Positions 1 through 12,024 of a stretch of DNA of 64,000 bases are shown in pieces. A program made the translations under genes and the position numbers. This stretch comes from Delphinus delphis. Lineage: Eukaryota; Chordata; Mammalia; Artiodactyla; Delphinidae. Under the pieces are notes generated by a model. That model saw only the letters and a list, made by a program, of their open reading frames with translations. It was not told the DNA's origin and ran no database searches. The stretch is taken from NCBI RefSeq assembly GCF_949987515.2, contig NC_082683.1, positions 125,264,582 to 125,328,581 of the forward strand, in the 5' to 3' direction. The first letter of the stretch is position 1, and every line of letters begins with the position of its first letter.

Positions 1-463
1 TAATATTACTCAGCCATAAAAAAGAATGAAATAATGCCATTTGCAGCAACATGGATGGACCCAGAGATTATCATACTAAGTGAAGTCAGTCAGAGAAAGA
101 CAAATATCATATGATATCACTTATACGTGGAATCTAAAAAAAAAATAAAAGAATTTATTTACAAAACAGATATAGACCCACAGACATAGAAAACAAACTT
201 ACGGTTACCAAAGGGGAAAGAGTAGGGGAAGGATAAATAGGAATTTGGGATTAACATATACACACTACTATGTACAAAATAAACAACAAGGACTTACTGT
301 ATAGCACAGGGAACTATACTCAATATTTTGTAATAACTTATAAGGAAAAATAATCTGAAAAAGAACATATATATGTATATGTGTGCGTGTGTACTGTATA
401 CCTGAAACTAACACAACACTGTAAATCAACTATACTTCAATTAAAAAAAAATAATAAATATTT
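1..463 (+). mobile_element. LINE-1 3' end (end of ORF2 plus 3'UTR), 5' cut by the window edge
   Basis: Starts inside the conserved ORF2 tail (attactcagccataaaa, then gcaacatggatggaccc). The 3'UTR follows, with cacagggaactatactcaat, the end string aaatcaactatacttcaatt and an A-rich tail. The same 3'UTR type recurs at 51740-52247. Confidence 0.9.
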
Positions 464-785
464 TAGACTGCTATACTGGATGATTAAAGCATACGCTTCT
501 ATTACTCCTATTATCTATTCACTTAAACTCTGCTACCTGGTTAAAGTTTTGGAAACTCCACTTTGTCAGGTCATTGCCCTATTCAGAAACCTTTGATTGC
601 TTCCAGTTTTGTAGAGCCTAAGTAGCCACTGTGTGTCATACATACCAACAAACTCCCATCCTCCATTTATGGCAGATGTTAGTATTCCATGATGGCATAT
701 CTTTTTCTCTTTAGTTGTGGTCTTGCAATCTTATAATAAATCAAGGGTTGGTACCTGAATTTAAACCTTTTTGCCATTGCTGACC
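464..785. other. Anonymous intronic DNA
   Basis: No coding, RNA or repeat signal recognised. Confidence 0.5.
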
Positions 786-789
786 CAGT

Positions 790-1010
790 TTTCTGGACAG
801 AGTATTGGTTCTGGACTCAGACAAACAGGTTTAAATTTCAGCTCTCGGCCACTTATTTGTGGTGTGATGCTGGGCCAAGTCATTTCACCTATGGGAGCAT
901 CACTCTCCTTACATGTAAAGAGGGGATAATAAAAACTACCCAATAAGGTTTTTAGGTAATGCAGTTAAGACATTTAGCATAGTGCCTGGTATATATTGCT
1001 CAGTAAACTG
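790..1010 (+). mobile_element. MIR SINE
   Basis: Diverged tRNA-derived MIR core: ggttctggactcagacaaac, then a cacttatttgtggtgtgat stretch, and the tail catagtgcctggtatata. Confidence 0.75.
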
Positions 1011-1059
1011 CAGTTACTATTTTTATCACCATAATCGTAATGTTCATTATTGCCATCAG

Positions 1060-1585
1060 AAAAAAAAGCCTTCAGAAACCTCCATAATCTAGCCCTAATT
1101 TACATTTCCAGATTTATCTCCCGTAATCTACTAAAGGAGTCCTCCACTTTAACTAGATTTGGGTAACTCATTGTTCTCCCAAAACTAGCCTGCCGTTCCC
1201 TCTTCCTCTCTGCATATAAAAATCTGCCTTATTCAAGACCCTTCTCAAGTGCAATTTCATTAATGAAATTCCCCTGATCCCTTCAGCCACAGTCACACTG
1301 CTCTCCATTATACTCTCACCATACTTACTGTCTGTTCCTGACATTTCATCATACCCTCACTGCCTGACCACATTCTCTTATGCTGATGTTTAATTTTATA
1401 TTACAATTTAACTGTATATGTGTATTTATCTTGTTTTCCTAGCTAAATTTTCAATTCCTTGGAAGGCAGCTATGCTAACCACGATATCACCAACGCTTCA
1501 ACTCCTTAAAGGCTGGGACTATATAATACTTGTGTCCTCAAAATAATACCTAATCAAATGATTGCACATTATCATCAGTGAATGA
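1060..1585 (+). mobile_element. LINE-2 3' region
   Basis: CT-rich diverged text with the L2 landmarks ctgccgttccctcttcctc, cttctcaagtgcaatttcat and aaggctgggactatataata. It lacks the terminal repeat. Confidence 0.65.
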
Positions 1586-2480
1586 ACGAACTAAAACGTA
1601 CGCACATGTGTTTCAGTTAACTTAAAAATGAGTCATGGATTAAGAAGAGAAATTTATTTTTTAATTCTTCATATGATGTTTAAGGACTCAATGTTATAAG
1701 AAAAATCTCTGGCTTTCTACTTTGAATTAGATTATTCTCCCTTTGCTAGTCATACTTAAAGATTTTTTTTTTATATTCACACCTATATCATCATATTTGA
1801 GCCTACGTAGTATAAGTGTTAGAAGAAGACTCTACCTCTCCAAACAAATTAGAAAGGCTTTTTGTTTTTATATGTGTTTTTAAATTTTGTACAGTTTTCT
1901 TTAATATGCATAGAATCATCACTCAGTACGAAAGAAATCTCAAATAATTATATTCCTCTTTGACCTAAGAAACATGATACATGTTTTTCATATCAGGTTT
2001 GAGTAAAATAAGGAATCCAAAGGCTCCATAATCACATGTAACTTAGCCCAGTGGCTCCTGTCACCACTCTGCAGGTGCTATGGGATGGGGCCGGGATGAC
2101 ATTTCACTGCTCTCTAGCAAAATGGGAGAAATCAGGGCACTAAAGCAGTGATGAACCAAGGGCTGGCAGGAGTAGTCCACTCTGAGGAGGGGACAGTATT
2201 TTCTTACTGACATTGGAACTGCCTGTACAGGGTAGATAAAAAGCAGACAAACTTTTAGTGGATTCTACTATTGTTTTAAAAGTACCTACAGAAAATGCAA
2301 CCACATTTTGTCTGTACCTGTAGCAGACTGCTTCTACTATCGTGCCCTTGGTGTGTCATAGCAATAAAGTGAGCTTTGAGTAAAGCTAAATTTATCCAGT
2401 TGAAGAGACAGGCCATTATTGTGCAATTAAATGATGTTGGCAATTAAATGTCCTTTCAAAACAAAATGGTAGTGATGATG
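1586..2480. other. Anonymous intronic DNA
   Basis: AT-rich; no gene or confident repeat seen. Confidence 0.5.
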
Positions 2481-2490
2481 GGAAACGATT

Positions 2491-2610
2491 TTTTTTTTTT
2501 TGGCCACGCCACACAGCTTATGGGATCTTAGTTCCCTGGCCAGGGATGCAACCTGTGCCCCCTGCAATGGAAGTGTGCAGTCCCAACCACTGGACCACCA
2601 GGGAATTCCC
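2491..2610 (-). mobile_element. CHR-type tRNA-derived SINE, short old copy, reverse
   Basis: Runs from a poly-T tract through tggccacgccacacagctta to accaccagggaattccc, the reverse complement of the SINE 5' end. Flanked by near-identical target-site duplications gaaacgatt (2482-2490) and gaaacaatt (2612-2620). Confidence 0.85.
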
Positions 2611-2823
2611 AGAAACAATTATTTTAAATATCCTCATTTGGTCAATTTTTTTAAAGTTGATTGTTATGCCTATCCCCAATGTGGGCTTTGTTACTGTTGC
2701 TCATTGCTTGGTTTAGTTTTGGAAATATCCCTAGTCTTTGAAATTCCATGTCTGAGAACAATTAACCAAGACAACAACTTGACCTAACAGAGTATGCATG
2801 TGCAGTGACTTTTGGCCTAAGGC

Positions 2824-2993
2824 AATGGTTCTCAAAGTGTGGGGCTCTGGACCCATGGCATCAGTGTTAACTGGAAACTCTTTAGAAATGCAATTTAGAT
2901 CTACTGAATCAGAAACTTGGGAGTGGAGACCAGCAATCTGTGTGTTTAAAAAGCCCTCTACTGGATTCTGCTGCTGCTAAAGTTTGAGAACCA
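2824..2993. mobile_element. MER5-type hAT-Charlie element
   Basis: Both ends match MER5 terminal inverted repeats: caatggttctcaaagtgtg at the left and tttgagaaccactc at the right. The interior has ctactgaatcagaaacttgg. Confidence 0.8.
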
Positions 2994-2995
2994 CT

Positions 2996-4055
2996 CAACC
3001 TTCCAACTAGGTAGGGAAGATGAAAAAGTGCTGAGACAAAATACCTGGAGATTTGTAAATGCCCCTGTAATGTCCAGTGATTCTTCATCTAATTTATTTT
3101 GTATGGATTTTCCATAGTTATTAATTAATCAATATTTCCAAAGGAATTAATCTAGATTTATTTCCTAGAGTCTACAGTGAATGACTTCATAAGTGCCTAT
3201 TCAAAGTGGGAAAAATAATGCTAAATATAGACCTTAAGTGATTAGGCTAATTATTCTTCAGAATGAGAAGTCAGTCAATCTAAAGAAAGTTGGAGCTGAG
3301 GCTGTATTTGAGGAACTGAAAGACCTGTGGACCTGTGAACTCCCTTTGTGCAATGTCATTTCAGTCATTATAACGATTGCATGGTTATTATAGTATTAAT
3401 GTCTATAGAAATTTCCATGAAGTAAACAGGTATTATGACTGTTTAGGATAAATTATTCCAGCACTTTATTAATAGAGATCTGCTGTCTTGAATAAAAAAT
3501 TAAACTCCTACCTATGCTAAATGAGGGAAATATTGGAGATCCATTTATTACTGAGATAGTGTGAGGACTGTCTGGGGTGAAAGTAACTGAAGTAATCTAG
3601 CAAGGAACATGAGCTCCACATATGGCAGAATACAGGAGGGAACGTGAAATTGTGCCTTACAGATGCTTTTATCCAAGAAAACAACCAATTCTGATGAAAT
3701 ACTAACTGGACTGTAAAGAATTATAATTTGATAGCCTAATACTTCTTATATTTTCAGGATGTTTTTAAGGTTAATGTAGAGACTTTGAAATATTATGTTT
3801 GAGAAGGAAGAAAAGTCTATGCAAACCATCAGCTTTCCACATGCACATGTATCAGGTTTGACCTGCATACACAGTCAGCAATAAAAGATGCTGGCAGCAG
3901 TAGACTTTTCTGACAACTGGTAAGTGGAGGGAATAGTGGGTGTGGCCCTTGAAAGTAGGGCTCACCCTCATCAGGCTGTGACTTTTTAGCCATATGAAGA
4001 GAGAAAGGGGGATGAAGATGCACTGACCCCATTCATGATACCTTCTCCCAGTTCC
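2996..4055. other. Anonymous intronic DNA
   Basis: No gene or confident repeat. Short minus-strand frames at 3829-4079 have no recognisable homology and no splice context. Confidence 0.5.
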
Positions 4056-4059
4056 CCCC

Positions 4060-4190
4060 TGCACTGACTCAACAGACATTGACTAAAAGCCTGCAATATG
4101 GAAGGAAGGAGCTAGAGAGACAAAAATCTATGAGAGGTCCAGGCCCTCAAGGCACTTACACAACCAGCAGGGTGGAAAGACGTGACTTAG
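4060..4190 (-). mobile_element. Possible LINE-2 3' end, reverse
   Basis: Text running from actgactcaacagacattg through tccaggccctcaaggcactt resembles the reversed L2 terminus. Strongly diverged. Confidence 0.4.
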
Positions 4191-4680
4191 TTCCTGGCAC
4201 AGCTGTGAACCACATGCCCAAGCTAATTTGAGGGTGCAGATGTGAAGGATCTGAGAACTGTTTTCAGCTGTGAGAGACCCAGGGCCTCTGTCCTTGTTAG
4301 CCTTAGCATGAATCAACACTCACATGTACACACACATGTACCCCAGGCCTCTAGTTACTCCTGGAGGGGCATTTTGGCAGCCTCAACATTGAGCCTTTCC
4401 CCAAGAAACCCAGGTCCTCAACCAAGTCATGGCTGCCTTCTTCCTGGGAAGCCAAAGATGTCCCCAATCAGAGACTGGGACTCCCCTGGGAGTGTAATAA
4501 CCCCTGGCTGCAGCTGAATCCATTGACAGAGGCTACAGATCCCCTCAAATTTCAGAGGTTGTTCCTATTTCCAATTCTCACTGAATCTTCCAAGCAAAAT
4601 AATCCCTTTGCTGGCTTGCCCACAGGGTCTAGGTTTCCCTCAAAAGCAGAATCATGACCAACTTTTTCCAAAAAGTCTGA
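4191..4680. other. Anonymous intronic DNA
   Basis: Slightly GC-richer than its surroundings. The forward frame 4242-4517 shows no recognisable domain. Confidence 0.45.
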
Positions 4681-4683
4681 AGG

Positions 4684-4878
4684 GCAGTGGTTTCCAAATG
4701 GTAGTTTAATTGTTAGCTATATCAAAATCACCTGCAACATTAAAAAATACAGATACAGGAAGCTCATCCAAGACCTACTTAACCCAGAACTTTCTATGAC
4801 GGAGCTCCAGGCTCATGTAGTTTAAAAAATTCCACAGGTGATACTGATGCATGCCACCAGCTGGGAACCACTGCCCTA
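4684..4878. mobile_element. MER5A, first of two tandem copies
   Basis: Begins gcagtggtttccaaatgg and ends gctgggaaccactgcccta, the inverted terminal repeats of MER5A. The interior contains aaatcacctgcaacattaaa. It abuts a second copy starting at 4879. Confidence 0.85.
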
Positions 4879-4906
4879 GGGCAGTGGTTCTCAAACATTA
4901 GGGGCA

Positions 4907-6445
4907 CTATACTACAAAGCTACAGTTATCAAGACAGTATGGTACTGGCACAAAAACAGAAAGATAGATCAATGGAACAGGATAGAAAGCCCAGAGATAA
5001 ACCCATGCACATATGGACACCTTATCTTTGATAAAGGTGGCAGGAATGTACAGTGGAAAAAGGACAGCCTCTTCAATAAATGGTGCTGGGAAAACTGGAC
5101 AGGTACATGTAAAAGAATGAAATTAGAACACTCCCTAACACCATACACAAAAATAAGCTCAAAATGGATTAAAGACCTAAATATAAGGCCAGAAACTATC
5201 AAACTATTAGAGGAAAACATAGGCAGAACACTCTATGACATAAATCACAGCAAGATTCTTTCTGACCCACCCCCTAGAGTAATGGAAATAAAAACAAAAA
5301 TAAACAAATGGGACCTAATGAAACTTCAAAGCTTTTGCACAGCAAAGGAAACCATAAACAAGACCAAAAGACAACCCTCAGAATGGGAGAAAATATTTGC
5401 AAATGAAGCAACTGACAAAGGATTAATCTCCAAAATTTACAAGCAGCTCATGCAGCTCAACAACAAAAAAACAAACAACCCAATCCAAAAATGGGCAGAA
5501 GACCTAAATAGACATTTCTCCAAAGAAGATATACAGACTGCCAACAAACACATGAAAGAATGCTCAACATCATTAATCATTAGAGAAATGCAAATCAAAA
5601 CTACAATGAGATATCATCTCACACCAGTCAGAATGGCCATCATCAATAAATCTAGAAACAATAAATGCTGGAGAGGGTGTGGAGAAAAGGGAACCCTCTT
5701 GCACTGCTGGTGGGAATGTGAATTGGTTCAGCCACTATGGAGAACAGTATGGAGGTTCCTTAAAAAACTACAAATAGAACTACCATATGACCCAGCAATC
5801 CCACTACTGGGCATATACCCTGAGAAAACCGAAATTCAAAAAGAGTCATGTACCAAAATGTTCATCGCAGCTCTATTTACAATAGCCCGGAGATGGAAAC
5901 AACCTAAGTGCCCATCATCGGATGAATGGATAAAGAAGATGTGGCACATATATACAATGGAATATTACTCAGCCATAAAAAGAAACGAAATTGAGCTATT
6001 TGTAATGAGGTGGATAGACCTAGAGTCTGTCATACACAGTGAAGTAAGTCAGAAAGAAAAAGACAAATACAGTATGCTAACACATATATATGGAATTTAA
6101 GAAAAAAAAAAATGTCATGAAGAACCTAGGGGTAAGGCAGGAATAAAGACGCAGACCTCCTAGAGAACGGACTTGAGGTTATGGGGAGGGGGAAGGGTGA
6201 GCTGTGACGGGGCGAGAGAGAGTCATGGACATATACACACTAACAAAGGTAATAAGGTAGATAGCTAGTGGGAAGCAGCCGCATGGCACAGGGATATTGG
6301 CTCGGTGCTCTGTGACAGCCTGGAGGGGTGGGATAGGGAGGGTGGGAGGGAGGGAGACGCAAGAAGGAAGAGATATGGGAACATATGTATATGTATAACT
6401 GATTCACTTTGTTATAAAGCAGAAACTAACAAAAAAAAAAAAAAA
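4907..6445 (+). mobile_element. Young 5'-truncated LINE-1 with perfect target-site duplication
   Basis: Bounded by the 14-bp duplication aaacattaggggca (4893-4906 and 6446-6459), with a poly(A) tail. It contains the last 396 codons of ORF2 without a stop, then a 3'UTR of about 330 bp that includes a G-rich tract near 6320-6360. It has the fewest defects of any L1 piece in the window, so it is probably among the most recent insertions. Confidence 0.97.
4910..6100 (+). pseudogene. LINE-1 ORF2 C-terminal fragment, frame intact
   Basis: An uninterrupted frame from the truncation point to the natural stop (396 residues). It lacks the endonuclease and reverse-transcriptase domains and so cannot act on its own. 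The C-terminal cysteine-rich knuckle is intact as C-x3-C-x7-H-x4-C ([18 protein letters not shown], encoded 5666-5719), a motif of L1 ORF2 needed for full retrotransposition. Further landmarks are [28 protein letters not shown] and the closing [12 protein letters not shown]. The first methionine at 5117 is internal; the frame is already open from 4910. No promoter of its own. It is a transposon remnant, not a host gene. Confidence 0.95.
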
Positions 6446-6614
6446 AAACATTAGGGGCATCAGAATCAAAATACAGATTCCTGGGCTCGAGCCCCAGAAC
6501 TTCTGAGTCCATAGCTCTATGGTGGGGCCAGAGAATTTCATTCCCACCGAGTTCTCAGGTGATGCAGATGCTGCTGATCAGGGGAGGAGCTTGAGAACGA
6601 CCATACTAGGGAAG

Positions 6615-7105
6615 GGCAGGGGCCAACTCTACCAGAAAGCCGGTCCCTGGCTGAATACCCGTTACCCTGTTGACCTCCTACGGCAGATACTGCTCGTCAC
6701 CTCTCCAGTGCTCGTCCTGCCTTTCTGCGTTCTAGCAGAAACTTGATTTCGCTGGAGGTACTAATGATTCTCAACTAACAGAACTCCATTTACCAGCTTC
6801 CCTTGAAGGAGGGGGTGCTTGTAGAATGAAATTCCAGCAAATAAATCATAAGCAGAAGTTGTTGGCTGGGGCTTCTGGAAAAGCTTTTAAAAGTGGGTGG
6901 GGAGGAGGGTGCTGGCTGAGCTGGCATTTTCCACCTTTTGTCCCCTGCTCTTCCCCTTTTTCAAGCCTGGAACACAGAGGTGATAACTGTAGTTCTCACA
7001 ACCATCCTGGGATATATTATACAAAGAATCTGGGAAGCTCCCCCACTATTTAATACATTAATAGTTCTTCAGCAGTGTGAACAGTCACATTAAATGAGTT
7101 ATATA
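6615..7105. other. Unassigned, possibly an ancient interspersed repeat
   Basis: Moderately GC-rich. Phrases such as ctccatttaccagcttccct and cataagcagaagttgttggc look like an old dispersed repeat, but I cannot name the family. Forward frames of about 75 codons at 6519-6746 and 6826-7053 lack recognisable domains. Confidence 0.35.
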
Positions 7106-7107
7106 AA

Positions 7108-7245
7108 AATTATATATGTGGGCTCTGCATTCACGGATACAAAGGGGGGATTGTACTATGCCATTTGACATAAGGGACTTGAGCATCCACAGATTTTGGT
7201 ATCCTGGAAACAATCCCCTGTGGATACCGAGGGAGGATCAGGTTA
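7108..7245. mobile_element. Mariner/Tigger-like nonautonomous fragment
   Basis: Contains atgccatttgacataaggga, cttgagcatccacagatttt and caatcccctgtggataccga, characteristic of a short Tigger-group MITE. Its ends are eroded. Confidence 0.55.
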
Positions 7246-7374
7246 GGCTTTGCCCTCAAGCTTATGAAAACACTTTGGTTTCCAGAAATTTTAGCATCAC
7301 AAGGATGGTAGTCTCTGTACCACCATCTTCACTGGGAGATAGGAGTTAATCTAGTCTCCTTCTCCTTGGATGTG

Positions 7375-7855
7375 TTAATCCTTCACATCCAGTCAGTCTC
7401 TGGGGCTGTCACGTCTACCCCCCTAAAAGTCTTTTGACACTTCCTGCTTCTGGCTATCCAAACTGTCATAGCCGTTCAGACTACCAGAATCTTTCCCTGA
7501 ATTATCTTAATAGCCTTCTCCCTGGTCTGTCTCCCTCCCAACCCCGCTTTGATTTGCTCTCCACACTGCAGCCAGAGTGACGCCTATAACATAGGGATGA
7601 TTGTGCTAATCCCCTGTGTAAAACGTTTCTATTGCCCTCTGGATAAAGTTCAGACGTCTTAATACGACTTTACAGGGCCCTTGCTGGTTTTTCAACCCTT
7701 ATCTCTTGTCATTTTCCATGTCAAGTTCAAAGCCCCTGCCTTACTAAACTATTTTTAGATCTCTAAGAGAAAGCTATTTGCTCTTGTCCTTGTACAAGTT
7801 GTTCCCTCTTGGACAATGTACTAGTAAAAATCATAACTCTTCATTCAACACAGAA
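7375..7855 (+). mobile_element. LINE-2 3' region
   Basis: Diagnostic L2 phrases: ccacactgcagccagagtga, ttgccctctggataaagttc, acagggcccttgctggtttt and gttgttccctcttgg. Confidence 0.85.
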
Positions 7856-8219
7856 ACTAAACCTAAAGATAAATTATGAGTATTAGTGTTCAGAGGCCTA
7901 CACTAACCACAGCCAAGAAATCCAGGCCTGTCCAATCATCTTATAAACTATACACCTATGTTTCTTTCTGGTAAATGCTTGATTCTTTTTTTTCTAGAGT
8001 GTACCAGAACAAGAATCAATGCAGAGATAATTACATATCCAAATTCAGACTTGTTTTGATTGACTAGTCATACATACAATTAAATATTTTATATATTTCT
8101 TAAATTTTTATTTTACAACCACAGAAGTGATATAACCAAGTTATAGAACATTTGGAAAAGAAAAACAGAGGAAAGACCCGTATTTTCATCATTCTAGAAA
8201 ACAATTACTATGATTATTA

Positions 8220-8350
8220 TCTCCTAGAAGGTGAGCTCCGTAAAGCCAAGAGCTACGCATACCCTGTTTATTGCTATGTCCCCAGTGCTGTTTTTAGTTT
8301 TAAAAAAATGTAAATACCTGGATGAATGACTGATGAATCTGGATGAATGA
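8220..8350 (+). mobile_element. LINE-2 terminal fragment
   Basis: Reads ctagaaggtgagctccgtaa, then tgctatgtccccagtgctg and degenerate gatgaatgac repeats, as at the L2 3' end. Confidence 0.6.
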
Positions 8351-8354
8351 CCAA

Positions 8355-9220
8355 TGTATCATTTTGGTGTACAGAATTCAAACTTCAAACACACTTGAAT
8401 TTTCTACCATATACCTATTAGGCAACTTTGAGAATTTCAATTACAGTACATGTAAAGTGTTGAAGATAATCAGAGAAAGACAGTCCTGGGAACAGACTAC
8501 AGAAGTAAAAACGAAAGGCAGAGGAATACATATATTTTTTCAATAAAGCTTTGGGAGAGATAAAGAAAGCAAGAAGAAAGTAAAACTGACCCTCAGAAGT
8601 ATCATCAGTGACATGGGTGAGAGGAGGGCTAATGCTGAAGGGGATAGAGGGGAGGAAGACACAATGCGGAGTCACAACATCAAAAAGGCATCACACATTT
8701 TCATGGACAACGGAAAGCCAACAAATGACTTTGCATAAAGAGTATATGCCATACAATAAAATAAATATGTCAGTATCTTGTTTGAACTGTAGGTGCAAGC
8801 CATCTAGAAAAGTTTCTGATGAGCAAAGGAATGAATGACTCAATTGAATTAGAATCTCTACTTATTATCTTCAAAGGTGTCAGGGTCACAAAAGTCAAGG
8901 AAAATCTGAGGAACTGCTCTAGATTGTAAGAAAGTAAGGGCAAAACTAAACGCAATGCATGATTCTGACCTGAACCCTTTTGCTCCTAAAGATCCATTGG
9001 TTATTGACTGGCAAAACTTGAATGGAGTTTGAAGATTCGATAGTGGTAATGTATCAACATTAATTTCCTAATTTAGATGCTTGTGATGTGGTTAGGTAGG
9101 AAAATGTCCCTGTATGTTAAAAATACACACTAAAGTACTCAGAAAAATGGGCCATTATGTTGGCAACTTAATCCCAGACATTTATTTTTAAAAAGTTTTG
9201 TATACTAAGCTTGAAATTAC
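8355..9220. other. Anonymous intronic DNA
   Basis: Overlapping short frames on both strands (8343-8955) show no recognisable protein. Confidence 0.45.
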
Positions 9221-9224
9221 TTTT

Positions 9225-9325
9225 TTAAAAAAATTAGGATCTTTAAAGGTGGGTCTGGACATCAGTATTTTAAAAACTGTTCAGGTGATTCTAACATGCA
9301 ACCAAGGCTAGAAACCACTGCTACA
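9225..9325. mobile_element. MER5-like fragment
   Basis: Has gtgggtctggacatcagta, caggtgattctaacatgcaa and the terminal ctagaaaccactgct. Confidence 0.55.
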
Positions 9326-9529
9326 GAGTCTTCATTTATCAACCTTAAAGGAAAAAAGTTACATACTTTTGTACTGAGTACATGAACTACAATTTATTTA
9401 ACCAAACTCTTCTGTCTTTTCCTTCAAAAATGACTTATTAAAGTTTTTATAGGCCAGGCAAGACAGAATCTCTTCCCTGTGAGTACTAAGTCTCGTGGGG
9501 AAATATCTACAAGCCAACAAAATGTGCTG

Positions 9530-9705
9530 TAATAATAATAATAATAGAATTGTTGTCATTTGTTCAGCAATTACTGTGTGCTAGACACTATGCCACCTGA
9601 AAGGTCAGGCACCGCTATCATCTTCCTTTTACAGAATGAGGAATCCTAGGCACAATGAAATAAGTCACTCACCCTGGAGTACAGATCTGTGTTGACTCTT
9701 GACTA
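9530..9705 (-). mobile_element. MIR SINE, reverse, next to an (AAT)n tract
   Basis: Reverse MIR text: actgtgtgctagacactatg, then ttttacagaatgaggaatcc and cacaatgaaataagtcactc. An (aat)n run occupies 9531-9545. Confidence 0.7.
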
Positions 9706-10355
9706 CACTACTGTATTAGAGGAAAGCAAAGCGCTATGAAAACACACAGATGAGCCTCCGAGGCAGACTACGGGTGTCATGGAAGCCTAATCAGAGGAAA
9801 GAACATCAGATATATCTTTAGACATGCACCCTATCTCCAATTTTAATTACCACAAATATTTCTTAAGTGAACATCTGTGCAGAAAACTTTCCATTTAGTA
9901 GTCCTGCTTCTATTCCTACTCCTTTGGTGAGATTCTAAGAAGTAGAATTCTGGGACAACGTGTATGGAAAAACCCCATGGCTTTCAATACCTGCTGCCAC
10001 ATAGCTGTCACCAGCAATACGAGGGTATCTATTTTACTGTAACCTTACCAGAAGTGGGCACTGATACTCTAAAAATTCTTTTCCATTAGTGGAAAACGAG
10101 TATTTCTTTATTACAAGTTAAGCTAAACATTTTTTCCACTAATGCTTTCTCTAAAGCACAAATTTAAGATCTTCATAATTACTACCAATAGAGTCTCAGT
10201 GCATGTTACCAGCAAAATAACATCTTAGAATGTCTCATACTATACAGATGCTGTCATTTTCCCCTATAACCACAAAAGTGGCTGTGTCACAACAGCAGCA
10301 TGTAATGAAATCAGATTTCAATATTCATGCTAAGATCCTTGACCTCTAAAACTTT
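9706..10355. other. Anonymous intronic DNA
   Basis: Nothing recognised. Confidence 0.45.
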
Positions 10356-10359
10356 GTGA

Positions 10360-10455
10360 GCTCATTGAGGACAGAGGAAATATCTTGCTTGATTTTGAAA
10401 TCCTATCACAATGTTAGCAAGTAAAACACACTCTATAACTGTTTGCTGTTAAGAG
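10360..10455 (+). mobile_element. Possible LINE-2 terminal fragment
   Basis: Resembles the L2 end: gtgagctcattgaggacaga followed by a gtaagtaaataaa tail. Short. Confidence 0.4.
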
Positions 10456-10944
10456 TAAGTAAATAAAATCATGGATGGTGACAAAATATAAATGGAAACC
10501 ATACTTTTTGAGCTCTACACATATGACACAAAAAACCTAGGTCAGTAAACATCACATGAGAAAAAGGAGAAGTAGGTTGCTCCCTTTTTTCCCTTCTTGC
10601 CATATAATTAGGGAACCCATGACACCAGTGTGCTGATGACAGTTCTTGTTTATACCTTTTGGCCTAACATCCTGGCTGATTAATTCTAGATTGGGCGATA
10701 CATTTCATGGTCACTCTACATCTAAAGGATGTTCCTTTAATGAATAGTAGATCTAAGTACAAAGTGCTTCCCTGATCAGAGAGCTTGTCTTCGTGTCACT
10801 TTAAATTTCTCTTTAAAAACCTATGAGCAGATAACTCTTTGGGCCTCATGGTGTTTTGTTTTGTTTTAATAAAATTTTACCATTTAAAGCTAAGTGATAA
10901 TCTGCAAATAGTTAATCCCTAACTAACAGAACATCCCTTGATAG

Positions 10945-11070
10945 TATCAGCACTCTTAATTCCATTTTATTGATAAGAGAAGGGAGGCATGGAAAGTGAC
11001 TTATTCCAGGGCACATCAAGTATGAATCATCAGCAAGGTGAAAGGAGGCTGTTGGAGCTCTAACTTCCGT
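10945..11070 (-). mobile_element. MIR SINE, reverse
   Basis: Text like ccattttattgataagagaa, gggaggcatggaaagtgact and tccagggcacatcaagtatg matches the reversed MIR core. Confidence 0.55.
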
Positions 11071-11738
11071 TTTTGATTAATTCTCTGAACCACACAGGCA
11101 TTAATTTGCAATTAAATCTCCTGTGTAGTTTGGTTAGAAAGATTTTAATCATTTAGAAAATGGCTCTGTAAACTGCAGGCAGTAATATCTATTTCAAATT
11201 GTATGAGCAAAATCACAAGCATACCTTCAGTAACATTTTTTAATGGGCATAAAATTCACGGTTAATAATTTTTCAATTTCCCTGAACAACAGTCTGAATT
11301 CAAGCTTCACCTGTAGGTCCCAAGTTATCAGAAGGTAAAGGGAATATTTATAAAATAAGTTAAAGTATAAAGTAAATATTTAATCCTTTGTGTAATAAAA
11401 ATAAAATTTGTTACAGTTTTATGTTTCAGAAGTATGCATGTCTACATTTCATACTACGGTGCAGTTTGGATAAGATTTTAGCAGATTAACATCTTGGATT
11501 ATGACAGAAAATCTTAATGGAGGTAACAAAGTCACTCTTTATAGCAACTAAAACAAAAACTCATAGAAATAAATTTAATAGGCTATATGTCTAAGACCCA
11601 TATAAAAAAAGAGGCGTAAAAGAAGAGGCATACCACATACACAGCTGGAGAACTATTATTATAGTTATGTCACACCCACATTAATTTATAAACATACTGT
11701 AATGTCAGTCAAGGTTCCATTGGCATCTTGTGGGGGTG
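11071..11738. other. Anonymous intronic DNA
   Basis: AT-rich; nothing recognised. Confidence 0.45.
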
Positions 11739-11746
11739 GGTTAAAG

Positions 11747-12015
11747 CAGGGGTCCCCAACCCCTGGCCCATGGACCGGTACCTGTCCGAGGCCTGTTAGG
11801 AACCGGACCGCACAGCAGGAGGTGAGCAGCGGTCAAGCCTGCAAAGCTTCATCTGCCACTCCCCATCACTACTCATAGCTCTCATTACCGCCTGAACCAT
11901 TGCCCCCCATCACTCGGCCTACAGCCTGAATCATCCTCCCCCTCCCCCCACAGTCCATTGGAAAATTGTCTTCCACTAAACTGGTCCCTGGTGCCAAAAA
12001 GGCTGGGGACTGCTA
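11747..12015. mobile_element. Nonautonomous hAT-type DNA transposon
   Basis: Starts caggggtccccaacccctgg and ends ctggggactgcta, an eroded inverted repeat pair of hAT type. Flanked by 8-bp duplications differing at one base, ggttaaag (11739-11746) and cgttaaag (12016-12023). GC-rich relative to its surroundings. Confidence 0.85.
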
Positions 12016-12024
12016 CGTTAAAGA

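Larger units (their letters stand above)
4879..6612. mobile_element. MER5A, second tandem copy, split by an L1
   Basis: The left piece (4879-4906) starts gggcagtggttctcaaac. After the inserted L1 the element resumes at about 6446 with catcagaatcaaaatacaga, runs through tctgagtccatagctctatg, and ends near gcttgagaacgaccata. Confidence 0.8.

Noticed and set aside
5117..6100. A 327-codon forward open frame that could be taken for a host gene.
   Set aside because: It is the C-terminal part of L1 ORF2, extends upstream to the L1 truncation point, and lies within a target-site duplication.
8857..8885. Text resembling a minus-strand NME7 last exon (ttattatcttcaaagg).
   Set aside because: Translation does not give VQYFFKILDN and splice signals are absent.
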